This document shows, piece by piece, positions 51,617 through 62,829 of a stretch of 64,000 bases of DNA. Below the pieces are notes generated by a model that had not been told where the DNA came from, searched no databases, and saw nothing but the letters and a program-made list of their open reading frames with translations. A program made the position numbers and the translations under genes. The number at the start of each line of letters is the position of its first letter. Position 1 is the first letter of the stretch. The stretch is from Citrus sinensis (taxonomy: Eukaryota; Streptophyta; Magnoliopsida; Sapindales; Rutaceae), in assembly GCF_022201045.2 (NCBI RefSeq), contig NC_068563.1:6882001-6946000 (forward strand). The letters are read 5' to 3'.

Positions 51617-54364
51617 TCAACTCTTTTGTTTATAAGTTTTAAGATGTTGGTATCCGTAGCTTAGCTTTTCCCTAATTATTGTATTAAAATGTAACAACAA
51701 TGATGATCAACCCTAATTTCATGGAGGTCAAAGATTTTGGTCATGCCGCATTAATTAGTTCGGTCATACTTTCTACAAATTTATTTACATTTATAATTTG
51801 ACCAAGACTAGGTAAGGTGCCGCCTGGAGTCATATAATTTTTTATGTCAAAAGCGCGTTTCACTTCAATTAAGCCATAAATCTCGTTTAATATGCTCATT
51901 TGTATTTTTTTTTTTTAAGTTTTATTATTATTTTTTGTTTTTAAAAATATCATTTATTTATTTTTTTAAAATTTTTTTAAAGGTAAAGAAGTGGGTAAAG
52001 TTCAAATTCAATTTTTATCCCTTACGTCATGGCCCCTAAGATTTGAACTTTGGTGACCAAATGTATAATAATAGGCATCTCAAATTTCATTTCAAATGAT
52101 ATGTAATATATTAAGTGATTGTTAATCTTTACAAGATCTGAGTGAATTAATTATATTATCTCACTAACTAATTGATGAGTATCATATTATTTGGAATAAC
52201 TTTTGGATAAAAAAATTGTGACTGATGAAATATTCTTTTGAGGATTTATTGACTTAACTCATTTATGACTTATTGTTGCATTTAAGTGATATTGCAAATA
52301 ATTTTTCCGATAATATTATTGTTTTGACGAGTAAGTTTGGAGTAAATAATACATATGGCAAGTGTGAGGTTTGTTATTGCATATATTTTGTGGATCCATT
52401 TTAAAGCCAAAAAAAGGCATTTCAATTCATTATGATTCCAGATAATTTCAAGCCATATGTCATTATTGAGATAAAAATAAAGTAAAATGGTTAAAACTAT
52501 TTTTATGTAATTTATAAAAATTAATGAAGCACCTGCAAAAATTTTTAAACGAAAAACAATTGAAATGTGTGTGGAAAAAGAAGAAAAAAATAAGGCATTT
52601 AAATATCTTCTTAAAAAATACGATTGAGTAAAATCATTTTAACAGAATGCTCTTCCAAATGCAATTCCACATTATTTTTATTACATTGGGATATTCCAAA
52701 ATTGGTACAACTCATTAAGAATTCGGCAACTCAAATTTTATTTATCACTCTATGCATTTGACAAATTAAAAAGAAAAAAAATTCATATATCTTCTGTTCA
52801 AAAGAAACCTGGGTAAATATTGTAAAACAAATTACCATTTTTTTAAATTTATGCCATTATATCGTCGCTATTTTCTCGCCCACTTTCTTAAAATAGAATC
52901 AATATTTATTGATGCGTTGGGTTCCAAAGTAAGCACCAATTCAGCAAAATGGTTTTATAGCAGAAAAAGCACTTGTAAGACATTCAGATCACATTTTTCA
53001 ATTTTGTCTTCTGAAAATGAGCCTTGAGTTTCCGCAAGCCAAGAAGAATGGCTAAAAAATGTATGAGTGTGTAATTTGATAGTCCAATGGGTATATGCAA
53101 AAGGAAAAAATTGGCTGTCCTTTAAGACAAAATTGACTGTCACATGAAAATGTTAGCATACTTGCCACGCAACGAAAATAAAGATTCCAAGAACAACTTT
53201 ATGGTCCCCTTTCTGTCCAAACATATGCGATAGAAATTAGTGTAAACGACACTTGAAATATTTATGTAGATCCTCACACAATTGATTAAATATTTATAGT
53301 AGGGTGGAGTGATAAATAGTTTCACAAAATTATTGGAATTAACTACTTAATATATGAGATCTATCTCATTAAGTATAAAAGATTTGAGTGCTGCTTCAAA
53401 AGCATGATGTTGCTGGCAACAAATTTAACACAAAAGTTTAATTAACTATCCTAATTGAGATAATAAAATCTCGTATTGAAAACAAAAGGTTTAAGGTTCG
53501 AACCTTCTCATTCAAGAAAATCAAGTCAAAATATTACATCTTCCAGCACATGTCAAAGATTTTTTCAAAGGCAGACTGATAATTCAGGGTAAAAAAAAAA
53601 GGAATACATGCTATTCAAGACAGGTATACCTTGGACATGAAGTCTGAGTCCAGAGCAAGAAGCACTTAGCTGATTTTTCAATTTCCAAAACCCAATAAAA
53701 TCTTTGTCAAAATATATGATCTAGTCCCATCTTAAGCACATTCATAGCCGTATCACCAGGTTCAAAATATTTTCCCCAAATAGAGGTAGAGATTCCATTG
53801 AAGTTGAGTTGTGACTTTCCCAACGTTTTGTAATTATATGGTTCAGTATACCATGCCTATGAATCTTTTTTTTTTTTTTTTTTCATGTTTCGAAGTCTAT
53901 CAAATGAAAATGTAATTATATGGTTCAGGATCTCAATATGCCGGAGCTGCAAAGGTTGACTTCTACTATCCAATCAATGTCTATACTTTCTATTGAATTT
54001 CCTTGTTTTTTTTTTAAATTGCGAGATTTATTTTTTAAAAATCTTGGACACATTTTATGTAAGATACCATAAAACCAAATACAACCTTTTTTATTCTCAG
54101 CAGCAACATTTTTTTTTTCCTTTTAAAGAAAGGAAGCCATATAAATAATGCTTTAAACATTATTTGCAACAAGGAACAATTATTTCATGCTTTCATGTAT
54201 TACAAACTTTCCAAAAACGCTAGCAAGAAAATGAAATGGAACTTTACCTAGTCACATAATATATACTGCTGTTAGCACAATTGTTATGAAGTGGCTTTTG
54301 CATCCGATGATTCCAGCTCCTACCAAGCATTGTTATCTCTATTCTAAATACACTCTGCATTGCT
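51617..54364. other. AT-rich intergenic DNA
   Basis: Long poly-T/poly-A rich stretch with no recognised gene. A GGTTCGAACC phrase at 53495 may be a relic of a tRNA-derived repeat but has no cloverleaf around it. Confidence 0.4.
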
Positions 54365-55275
54365 GGGCATGAGTTATATGATTAATGTCTGCATCCTCAC
54401 TTACATCATCCCAATCAAGTGCTTTTTCTCCACATCTGGATTATAAGTCCACTCCAATCTCTTCAAAACATCCAAGTCCTTCCATCACAACTGATACGAC
54501 TTCCTTCCTTATTACTTCCCCATTAATAAATCCCTCCATGAAAAAAAAAAAAGCATTAGCAATTCTCTTCAATGCCCCATCATTCATATCCCCTACAACA
54601 ACCATCTTCAGACACCTCAACGTTGCCTCTTGAAAGACCTCCACAAAATCCGAATCATCCGACACAACCACTAAACACCCAAACCTTCTTTTGTCCACCA
54701 TATCCACCATATAATTCCTTAACTAAACATCGACATCTTGTGGCTTATCTAACACCTTCCTGACCCAAAACCATGCTGTTTTCAACTCATCTGCAAAAAC
54801 ATAACCCGCTTTTGGAGTCAAAATTGCACTTGCAGCCATTTTATATTTTGCCATCTTTATTGAATAGTTGCCAACCAAAAGCACTCTCACCTTCCCTCTA
54901 GCTGATTCTATTTGATTCGACCTATTCTTTTGTTCACCCTCATGAATTTGCCTAAAATGATTAACAAGTTTGTCATTATTATAAAATCTCCTTCCACAAT
55001 CACCTATATATACGGCTTAGTAGGCCTAATTACACCCTTGATTTCTATTTGGTTAAACAATTCTCTTTCTTTCTTTGCTCTCTTACAACTTGAGGCACAT
55101 AACTAAACACGTGGCTATTAGCATTTGCTACCATGTATTTAACAACCCCAAATGAAGATATTAATTTTTTTAGTTTAATTGCTGCTTCAAAATGGGGTAC
55201 TGCATTTGGATTTTGTTATTCAAATACCAAAATGTTCCCACATTGTGTTGGACAGTTTTTGGTTCTAAAGTTGAT
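54365..55275 (-). pseudogene. Decayed NYN-domain / C2H2 zinc-finger protein pseudogene
   Basis: Read on the minus strand, pieces of one protein appear in order but in shifting frames: NVGTFWYLNNK (start of the NYN nuclease-like domain), HFEAAIKLKKLISSFG, SHVFSYVPQVVREQRK, a C2H2 finger GDCGRRFYNNDKLVNHF ... H, YSIKMAKYKMAAS, AILTPKAGYVFADELK, then VVVSDDSDFVEVF and VVVGDMNDGALKRIA, and finally DVLKRLEWTYNPDVEKK. It is broken by several frameshifts (one near an A11 run at ~54541), in-frame stops (TAG near 54735, TAA near 55075) and others. The gene family (plant NYN plus zinc finger, putative endonuclease-like) is recalled from conservation. No introns are seen, so a retrocopy or a copy of an intronless parent are both possible. 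Confidence 0.75.
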
Positions 55276-55379
55276 GATTGGTTTTGCCAATCAGGCTTCA
55301 AATGAGAACTTCTAAACAATACGACAAATGGGTTTTTGAGTTTCTAATTTTGTAAACTTTGTTCTATTGTGTAAGTTAT

Positions 55380-55575
55380 GAAATCGCTGAAACATCACTA
55401 CAGCTACAGGTCTTTATGTGTCAAAGAACTGCAGAAGCTGATGATCTACCTGTAGTAGACTGCTATTGCCCCTGCCGTTCTAGGAAGACAAACAAGTTCA
55501 GGAACTACTTCTGGACCAAACTCATAATATTGCCACTGCTTTGTGCCAATCTGAGACGGAAAGAAGATTTTAGTT
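55380..55575 (-). pseudogene. Maspardin (ACP33/SPG21-like) exon fragment
   Basis: On the minus strand, after TTTCCGTCTCAG, a frame reads IGTKQWQYYEFGPEVVPEL followed by VCLPRTAGAIAVYYR and then a stop at the place where relatives have Gln. This matches the N-terminal alpha/beta-hydrolase part of maspardin (IGTKQWRYYDFGPKVVP in relatives). The preceding pyrimidine tract and AG look like a retained splice acceptor, so this is a genomic exon fragment, not a retrocopy. No upstream or downstream exons were found nearby. Confidence 0.65.
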
Positions 55576-55937
55576 CCTAAATAAGGCACATCATGATTTA
55601 ATAGAAGTACCACTATAAGGAAAAATGGATTTCAGGAAAGCACTAAAATATGACATAATCTCCCCCTAATAGTCTAAAGTATCAACCAAGCAAAAACACA
55701 TAAACTAGTTGAGATACAAAGTTATCATAAAAGTCAATTTTGATCACAAATCCATTAAAATTAAAAGACATTAGAAAGTTAGAGAACATTATAATTTAGG
55801 ACTCAGCTAAGTTGCAGATTCTGTAACTAACAGCTGAGTCCACATTGGCCTTACATTAGTTGAGTTTGGGTTGCTTTTCCTCTCTCCTGCAACGCGTACG
55901 TGGAAGCGCCCCATTTGCCGTGTTCTATACCGAGTTG
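55576..55937. other. Host DNA between maspardin fragment and copia insertion
   Basis: No gene is supported. Near 55860-55940 a GC-richer stretch gives short open reading on the minus strand, interrupted by the retrotransposon; its identity is unknown. Confidence 0.35.
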
Positions 55938-55942
55938 GTACC
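55938..55942. repeat. Target-site duplication (left) GTACC
   Basis: The same five bases recur at 60974-60978 immediately outside the other LTR. Confidence 0.95.
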
Positions 55943-56220
55943 TGTTAAATTGTAAAGTATTTGTTTGGTTTCTAAGAAAGTTACAGAGAGAAAATAACAA
56001 GAGAGAATGAATGTGAATCATTTCATTAATCTGAATGGTTTTACAAAGATGTATATATACAAGCATTTCGAATCTTCTACATGCTGTTTAAGCTTTAGCT
56101 AACAGCATAACAACCTTCCTCCAGCTCAGCTGCCAAGTCCGCATTAATAACAAACTTGATTAAACAAATCAACTGAGCTTAACTAACTAAACCATCTTAA
56201 CTAATTCTATTATCTTAACA
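55943..56220 (-). repeat. 3' LTR of the copia element
   Basis: 278 bp, starts TGTTAAATTG and ends ATCTTAACA on the plus strand. Nearly identical to the other LTR; differences are AAGTCCGCA versus AAGTCAGCA and AACTGAGC versus AACTAAGC. Confidence 0.97.
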
Positions 56221-56233
56221 GCCCCTCTCAAGC

Positions 56234-59200
56234 TCAAGGTCTGGGAAGAACATTGAGCTTGGACCGTAGATAATGAAATTGATCAAATGCTAATGGTTTA
56301 GTTAGAATATCTGCTACCTGATCACAACTTGGAACATGATTAATTTGCAGCTCCTTTCTAGATACATGCTCTCTAATGAAGTGTAGATCAAGTTCAATGT
56401 GTTTAGTTTTAGAATGATACTTAGGATTGCTAGCAAGGGCTTCTGCACTTTTGTTGTCACAGTAGAGAACTGGAGACTGCAGCAAAGACACTTTTAGTTC
56501 TTTGAAAAGATATGTGATCCACAATACCTCAGCTGTTGTCAAAGCCAAAGCTCTGTATTCTGATTCAGCTGTACTTCTAGATACTATATGCTGTTTCTTA
56601 GAGGACCATGAAACCAAGTTGTTGCCTAAGTAAACACAATATCCCCCCACTGACTTCCTATCATCCAGATCAGATCCCCAATCAGCATCTGAAAAAGCTG
56701 TAAGACTAAGTGATCCAGATGAGTAAAATTGTAAACCATGATCTGCTGTATACTGCAGATACCTCAGCACCCTTTTGCAAGCTTGCCAATGAAGTACTGA
56801 TGGATTAGAAAGATATTGGCTGAGTTTATTCACTGTAAAAGCAATTTCAGGCCTTGTTAGTGTAACATATTGCAATGAGCCAACCAAACTTCTGTATAGA
56901 GAAGGATTCTCAAACACTTCACCCTTGTCTTTGACTAATTTCTCTGTTGAGCTCATTGGTGTTGAACAGCCCTTGCAGTTCACCATTTGAGCTTTCTTGA
57001 GCAAATCACCAATGTACTTAGTTTGTGATAAGTGCAAACCATCCACATTTGGAGTTACCTCAAGACCGAGAAAGTAATTAAACTCCCCAAGATCTTTCAA
57101 GGCAAACTCGGCACCCAACTGATGTATCACCTTTTCTACCAAAAGAGAATTTGAGCCTGTGATCAAAATATCATCTACATAGATTAGTGCCACAATAATT
57201 TCTCCTGCCACATGATGAACAAACAAGGAAGTATCTGATTTGGATGTCACAAAACCCCACTGAATTAAAGAAGCTTTCAACCTGTCATACCAGGCTCTTG
57301 GAGCCTGTTTGAGTCCATAAAGTGCCTTAGTGAGTTTGCAGATATGAGCTGGAAATTGAGGATGAACAAAACCCTCAGATTGATGCATAAAAACATCCTC
57401 TATAAGAATGCCATTAAGGAAGGCATTATTAACATCTAGCTGCCTAATTGTCCAATGATTCATGACAGCAAGACTCAGAATTATTCTGATGGTGCAGGGC
57501 TTTACAACTGGACTGAAAGTTTCAAAAAAATCCACCCCTTGTGTCTGATGAAACCCCTTGGCAACCAATCTGGCTTTGTACTTTGATATGCTGCCATCAG
57601 GGTTATATTTAATTCTGAATACCCATTTGTTTCCAACAATCTTCCCAGCTGTTTCTGGAGGAATAAGAACCCAGGTTTGATTCTTTTGTAGTGCATCAAA
57701 TTCTTCTTGCATAGCTTGTTGCCATTTGGAGTCTGCTAGAGCTGCTTTAACAGATGAAGGTTCAAGCTCTTGAGCTACTGTTAAGTATGTCTTGGGCTTA
57801 AACACACCAGCTTTTGATCTGGTAGTCATGGAATGAATGTTCTGAACTGAAGATGTCTGTACTGGCTGATGAACTTGGATGTGTGGTGATACATTTTGAG
57901 ATGAATGGCTTGGAGATGAATGTGCTGAAGATGTATGGGAGTGACTTGAATCAGGTCCTGCATCTGGATTTGAGGGAATAGCATAGGATTGTGCATTGTT
58001 GCTGTCTTGAATGACTTCTGTAATTGGAATATTTGAAAAAGAGACTTGACTTGGTTGGATGGATGAGAGTTGTGAATCAGACTTTGTAGGAAAGAGTTCA
58101 AAATAAGGAAATTTTGATTCATTAAACTGAACATGTCTAGCAATGTATGTTTTACCAGTGGAATCCAGGCATTTATATCCCTTGTGTATAGGACTATAGC
58201 CAATCATTAGGCATTTTTGTGTATGAAAATTGAGTTTATGGTTATTGTAGGGTCTGAGAAGAGGAAAGCAAGAGCAACCAAAAGTTCTAAGGAACTTGTA
58301 ATCTGGTGGTCTACCATGAAGTTTGGCAAAAGGAGAAACATTATTCAACACTGGGGTTGGCATTCTGTTAATAAGAAAGGAAGCTGTATGAAATGACTCC
58401 CACCAAAAAGATAAAGGCATTTTAGCTTGTGCAAGAAGTGTTAACCCAGTTTCTACAACATGCCTATGCTTTCTCTCAACTACACCATTTTGATGATGTG
58501 TGTGAGGACAACTATGCCTAAAATGTATCCCTTCTGCCTCAAGAAATTTTTCAAAGCTTCTGTACTCCCCTCCCCAATCAGATTGTAAAGACTTTAGAGA
58601 GAAACCAAGTTGTTTTTCAACTAAGGTTTTGAAATACTTGAATGTATCTAAAGCTTCTGACTTAAGGGTTAATGGAAAAATCCAGCAGTATCTGCTGTAA
58701 TCATCCACAAAACTAATGTAATATCTATATCCATGTAGAGATGGTATAGATGCTGGACCCCAAAGATCGGTATATACAAGTTCTAAAGGAGTTTTTGTTT
58801 TTATGCCTGTAGAGTAGAAGGAAAGTTGATGCATTTTACCATATTGACAAGCATCACAAAAATCAGGAATAGATGCAGGAAGTGCAAGAGAGGATAATAT
58901 GTTTTTCAATGCATGTTTATTAGGATGACCAAATCTTTGGTGTAACACATTAGCAAACATAGCTGGGTTAACAGTGCTCAAATGACTCTGAGAATTACTT
59001 GTTTGAGTACAAACTTTATTCAAAGACAAACTAGAAAAGTTACAAGCTGATTGGTTAAAAACAGAAAGCATAGAACTAGGATTATGACTGGTGACACATG
59101 AACTGGAGAGACAGTCATCCTTAGACAGCAACTTATACAGTCCTCCTCTAGCAATCCCTTGAGCCAGATGCACTCCCTTCCTCTTGTCCTTAATAAAGCA

Positions 59201-60667
59201 CATATTGGCAACAAACTCAATGGTTAAATTGGTATTTTCAAGCAATTTGGAAATGCTTATGAGATTTTTAGTAAGATGAGGTACACACAAGATATCTTGT
59301 AAATGCAGAAAAGAATCACAGGAAGTGGGGAGACAAGTATATCCAATGTGTGTAATTTTCAGACCTTGGCCATTACCAACATGTAGTAGCTGATTACCTG
59401 AATATTCTCTTCCAAGGTTCAAGTTCTGCAGGTTGTTGGTGAGATGATGTGTTGCCCCACTGTCAACATACCAACCTTGATCAGCCATGTCACCTTCTGA
59501 GGTTGCCAGGAAAGCAGCTCTTGGTGCTGAATTTGGATAGAAAGCTCTTGGTCCAGGATTCTGATATGAATTATAGCCTGAATATGGATTGTAATAAGGC
59601 ACAAATTCTTTATTGAACCTGTTCCTGCATTCAGCTGCAGTATGCTTTGGCTTAAAGCATATTTGACAGATTACAGCAGCTCCATTTGGATCTGAAGCAC
59701 CTTTTCCATTAGTGAAGCCACCAAAGTTTCCACCAAAATTTCCATTATTAGCACCAAAATTATTGGCATTGTTAAAACCAAATCCTCCTCTGCCTTGATA
59801 ATTTCCAGACTGAGCATTATTATTCCAGCCTCCATTCCAATTTCCTCTACCTCGGCCTTGAGAAAAACCTCTACCAAAGGCTCCTCTGCCACCATTATTA
59901 TTATTGACATTCCTAATCCAGTTAGCATTATTCTGTCCTCCAAACTTAGTATTAGTTCCAGTTTGAGCAACATTTGCAGCATAAGTCAATTTAGCTTCCT
60001 TGCTAGCATTTGACTGATGTGCTTCTAGTCTAGCTTCATGAGTTAAAAGCATTGAGTAAGCTTCATTAACAGTCATTTTTGCTAGATTTGCCTCGATATA
60101 CACAACCACAGGGTAGTATGGTTGACCTAGCCCAGAGATAAGATGTGTAATAAAATCTAGAGAGCTAACAGGGCTTCCAGCTATAGCTAAATCATCAGTT
60201 ATTGTTTTCAGTTTTCCAAAAAATTCAGTCATAGACATTGAACCTTTTCTAAGATTGTTAAGCATCATCTTAAGATGAACCTTTTTAGCAAAGGTTTCAG
60301 ATCCGAATTGTTGCTCAAGACTAGTCCAAAGTTCAAGTGAAGTTTCAGAGTTTACCACAAGGCTGAGGATCTCGAGATTTATAAAAGACAGCATCCAGCT
60401 CAGCAGCATTTGATCCTTCCTTTTCCAAGCAGTGAACTCAGGATTTGTTCGAGTTTCAATTTCAGAGTTCTCAGATTCACTTTGAAGAAATTGATCTGGA
60501 CATGACTTGGAGCTATCGAAATGATCTTCAAGACCATTTGCACGTACTGAAGAGAGAATCTGAGATTTCCAGATTGTGTAGTTCGATCGATCAAGCTTAA
60601 TAGGAGAAGTGAAAGTGAATGAAGAAACAGAGATTGCTGTGTTTGGATTTGAGCTTGAGAACGCCAT
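56234..60667 (-). CDS. Copia gag-pol polyprotein, intact
   Basis: Single frame of 1477 residues. Order: gag (LDRSNYTIWKSQI, UBN2/DUF4219-like) with a Gly/Asn-rich stretch, then a CX2CX4HX4C zinc knuckle (CQICFKPKHTAAEC). Aspartic protease WYVDSGATHH. GAG-pre-integrase HHCC region. Integrase core with Asp (TDLWGP), Asp (QSDWGGEY) and Glu (QNGVVERKHR). Reverse transcriptase with VNNAFLNG and the YVDD active site. RNase H with DADWGSD, TAESEYRAL and DNKSAEAL; the frame ends NVLPRP. All catalytic motifs are present and no stop or frameshift interrupts it, so it is coding-competent on inspection. The frame ends only 13 bases before the 3' LTR and starts about 28 bases after the 5' LTR. Confidence 0.97.
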   Translation of the reverse strand: MAFSSSNPNTAISVSSFTFTSPIKLDRSNYTIWKSQILSSVRANGLEDHFDSSKSCPDQFLQSESENSEIETRTNPEFTAWKRKDQMLLSWMLSFINLEILSLVVNSETSLELWTSLEQQFGSETFAKKVHLKMMLNNLRKGSMSMTEFFGKLKTITDDLAIAGSPVSSLDFITHLISGLGQPYYPVVVYIEANLAKMTVNEAYSMLLTHEARLEAHQSNASKEAKLTYAANVAQTGTNTKFGGQNNANWIRNVNNNNGGRGAFGRGFSQGRGRGNWNGGWNNNAQSGNYQGRGGFGFNNANNFGANNGNFGGNFGGFTNGKGASDPNGAAVICQICFKPKHTAAECRNRFNKEFVPYYNPYSGYNSYQNPGPRAFYPNSAPRAAFLATSEGDMADQGWYVDSGATHHLTNNLQNLNLGREYSGNQLLHVGNGQGLKITHIGYTCLPTSCDSFLHLQDILCVPHLTKNLISISKLLENTNLTIEFVANMCFIKDKRKGVHLAQGIARGGLYKLLSKDDCLSSSCVTSHNPSSMLSVFNQSACNFSSLSLNKVCTQTSNSQSHLSTVNPAMFANVLHQRFGHPNKHALKNILSSLALPASIPDFCDACQYGKMHQLSFYSTGIKTKTPLELVYTDLWGPASIPSLHGYRYYISFVDDYSRYCWIFPLTLKSEALDTFKYFKTLVEKQLGFSLKSLQSDWGGEYRSFEKFLEAEGIHFRHSCPHTHHQNGVVERKHRHVVETGLTLLAQAKMPLSFWWESFHTASFLINRMPTPVLNNVSPFAKLHGRPPDYKFLRTFGCSCFPLLRPYNNHKLNFHTQKCLMIGYSPIHKGYKCLDSTGKTYIARHVQFNESKFPYFELFPTKSDSQLSSIQPSQVSFSNIPITEVIQDSNNAQSYAIPSNPDAGPDSSHSHTSSAHSSPSHSSQNVSPHIQVHQPVQTSSVQNIHSMTTRSKAGVFKPKTYLTVAQELEPSSVKAALADSKWQQAMQEEFDALQKNQTWVLIPPETAGKIVGNKWVFRIKYNPDGSISKYKARLVAKGFHQTQGVDFFETFSPVVKPCTIRIILSLAVMNHWTIRQLDVNNAFLNGILIEDVFMHQSEGFVHPQFPAHICKLTKALYGLKQAPRAWYDRLKASLIQWGFVTSKSDTSLFVHHVAGEIIVALIYVDDILITGSNSLLVEKVIHQLGAEFALKDLGEFNYFLGLEVTPNVDGLHLSQTKYIGDLLKKAQMVNCKGCSTPMSSTEKLVKDKGEVFENPSLYRSLVGSLQYVTLTRPEIAFTVNKLSQYLSNPSVLHWQACKRVLRYLQYTADHGLQFYSSGSLSLTAFSDADWGSDLDDRKSVGGYCVYLGNNLVSWSSKKQHIVSRSTAESEYRALALTTAEVLWITYLFKELKVSLLQSPVLYCDNKSAEALASNPKYHSKTKHIELDLHFIREHVSRKELQINHVPSCDQVADILTKPLAFDQFHYLRSKLNVLPRP

Positions 60668-60682
60668 TTTTGCTTTTAGTTT

Positions 60683-60695
60683 GGCTCTGATACCA
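60683..60695 (-). other. Primer binding site (initiator tRNA-Met)
   Basis: TGGTATCAGAGCC on the minus strand, with no spacer from the LTR end, matching the 3' end of plant initiator tRNA-Met. Confidence 0.95.
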
Positions 60696-60973
60696 TGTTA
60701 AATTGTAAAGTATTTGTTTGGTTTCTAAGAAAGTTACAGAGAGAAAATAACAAGAGAGAATGAATGTGAATCATTTCATTAATCTGAATGGTTTTACAAA
60801 GATGTATATATACAAGCATTTCGAATCTTCTACATGCTGTTTAAGCTTTAGCTAACAGCATAACAACCTTCCTCCAGCTCAGCTGCCAAGTCAGCATTAA
60901 TAACAAACTTGATTAAACAAATCAACTAAGCTTAACTAACTAAACCATCTTAACTAATTCTATTATCTTAACA
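60696..60973 (-). repeat. 5' LTR of the copia element
   Basis: 278 bp; see the element entry. It carries the promoter for gag-pol on the minus strand; a TATATATAC phrase lies at about 60806. Confidence 0.97.
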
Positions 60974-60978
60974 GTACC

Positions 60979-62482
60979 GTAACAAGCTCCTATAATTTAA
61001 GTTTGATTACTGTAGACAATAGTCTGCCTCTGCTCAAAAGCTATGCTGCAAGATACAACATCTTTGCAATGTTATACTTTCTAAAAGTAATAAGAAATGA
61101 AACCAAGGGGTAAATCGAACACCAAAAGAAATTTAGTCGGCCAACCACATTATGTTCCCACACAATCCACTAATTAAGTTAATAATTAAAGGGAATCAAA
61201 ATCTAAGAAATCTCATCTTCGAGCAGAATACAAACACGCCGCGATTGAAAATCACAAAATTATAAAAAGAAGCTGACTTGAAAAGGGGTGGGCCGCCTCA
61301 TTTGCCCACCAACCACACTACACACACAAACACTCCAGCACACACAAGCTCTCTAGCTTTTGTAAAAAACTCTCTTGTATATTCTCTTTTTGTGAGTAAT
61401 AAAATCATATTCAGCCATATTGCTCTACTTCTCTCTAGCATTTTCCTAGAGTGTTCTTACTTCGCTAGTTTGAGGAGTGGTCTAGGCTTACTTAGCAACT
61501 TGTTTGCTACAAGGACATCTTGGTCACAAAACATGGACATGCAAGGAAAAAAAAATATTGATACGTTCTAAAAATAATACGCATTCTTCTATCGTGAACC
61601 AAAAAAATTTAGGCTAATGGTAGCAAGTGAAGGAATTGTGATTTCACGTGCATTTTGTTGACATGAAGGTAAAGAGCTTTTTTATAGTTTATATTGTTTA
61701 ATATAACATTTGAATTGCAAAATAGGGGTACAAAATAGATACACGAAGGGATAAAACTAAGCTGATTATGATAAATATTGAATTATAAGATTTAGGTTTA
61801 ATCATAAAGACATAAGTGGCCCAAGTCACGAATTGATATCATCCATGATGCAAGTTCAAACAACTGCATAATAAGTTGCCCCAAGCTAAACTATTAATCT
61901 AGTAACTATTCCAGTCGATGTTGGATAATTTTCCTATCACCATTTATCACGTGCAAGCCGAATTTGTTGCTTGGCTCTTACATGTGGTAAGATAATATGA
62001 ATCCACTTGTGCATAAATTTTGCTCCGATATTATATAGAAGCTTATGACCCAAAATTATACTTAAAGGTTATTTCAAGATTTCAGGGTTGCCTCAAGCTA
62101 ATATTATTATTAGCCTGGTAACCCTTTTTTTTTGTTGATATGTGATATTTTCCCTATAACTTTTATTAATCTTTATGCTTACGTTTTGTCATTTATCCCA
62201 AAAATATAACATTAACAAAAGTTCCAAAATTTCCTTCAAGAGATATATTTGAGACAAGTAATTTGTGCAATAACTTTGTGAATTGATGAGCAAATTCAGA
62301 GAAAAGAATATATGTGCCAAACGTAAAGTTTATTATTGTGTTTATTTGTAGAGCTATTTAAAGCCCAGAAAAAAAAAGCACCGGTCCGCTGTGATTTCAA
62401 ATAAGTTCAAGCCCTATGTCATTATTGGTACAAAAATGTATCAGAAAGGTTAAAAACTATTTTTATTTAACTTATAAACTTA
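60979..62482. other. Intergenic host DNA beyond the copia element
   Basis: No gene was recognised. It continues the target sequence interrupted at 55942. A short open frame at 61278-61571 has no recognisable features. Confidence 0.4.
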
Positions 62483-62829
62483 GGAAATTATCAACTGCTC
62501 GCCCTTAAATTGGGCTATTATAAAAAATATTACAATATTTTCAGGTTATATCATTCATCTACCATAAATTTATAATTGCATAATTTATCCACCAAATCAT
62601 TAACTTCGTTAAAAAGTGATAGATGTCACAAGGGTAATTTAGACATTTAACACACAAAAAAAATAAAAGAGAAATTATCTAAGCTTACCATGTTATCAAA
62701 ATTGCTACAAAATTTTAAATTTGTTCAATTTTTCAATCTAAGTTTATGACCTCCAAGATTTTAATTGCAATTTGTAATTAATGAGTTCATAAGGATAATT
62801 TAGACACTCAATATGCAAAATAAAAAAAG

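Larger units (their letters stand above)
55943..60973 (-). mobile_element. Complete Ty1/copia LTR retrotransposon, 5031 bp
   Basis: Two 278-bp LTRs (55943-56220 and 60696-60973), TG...CA ended, flanked by GTACC duplications. Transcription runs on the minus strand. The primer binding site TGGTATCAGAGCC (60683-60695, directly against the 5' LTR) is complementary to initiator tRNA-Met. The polypurine tract GAGCTTGAGAGGGGC abuts the 3' LTR (56221-56235). By direct reading the LTRs differ at only two of 278 positions (near 56128 and 56189), so the insertion is recent. One uninterrupted gag-pol frame lies inside. Domain order (integrase before reverse transcriptase) makes it copia. Compact size and RE1-like gag suggest the Ale/RE1 group, by inference. 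Confidence 0.97.

Noticed and set aside
53460-53520. Possible tRNA gene around GGTTCGAACC at 53495
   Set aside because: No acceptor, D or anticodon stems could be drawn; at most a SINE relic.
55851-56066. Minus-strand frame containing HGKWGASTYALQERG next to the copia LTR
   Set aside because: Half of it is LTR sequence; the host part was checked across the empty target site in all frames without a convincing protein.
61278-61571. 97-codon open frame at the right side
   Set aside because: Low-complexity start, no homology recognised, no gene context.
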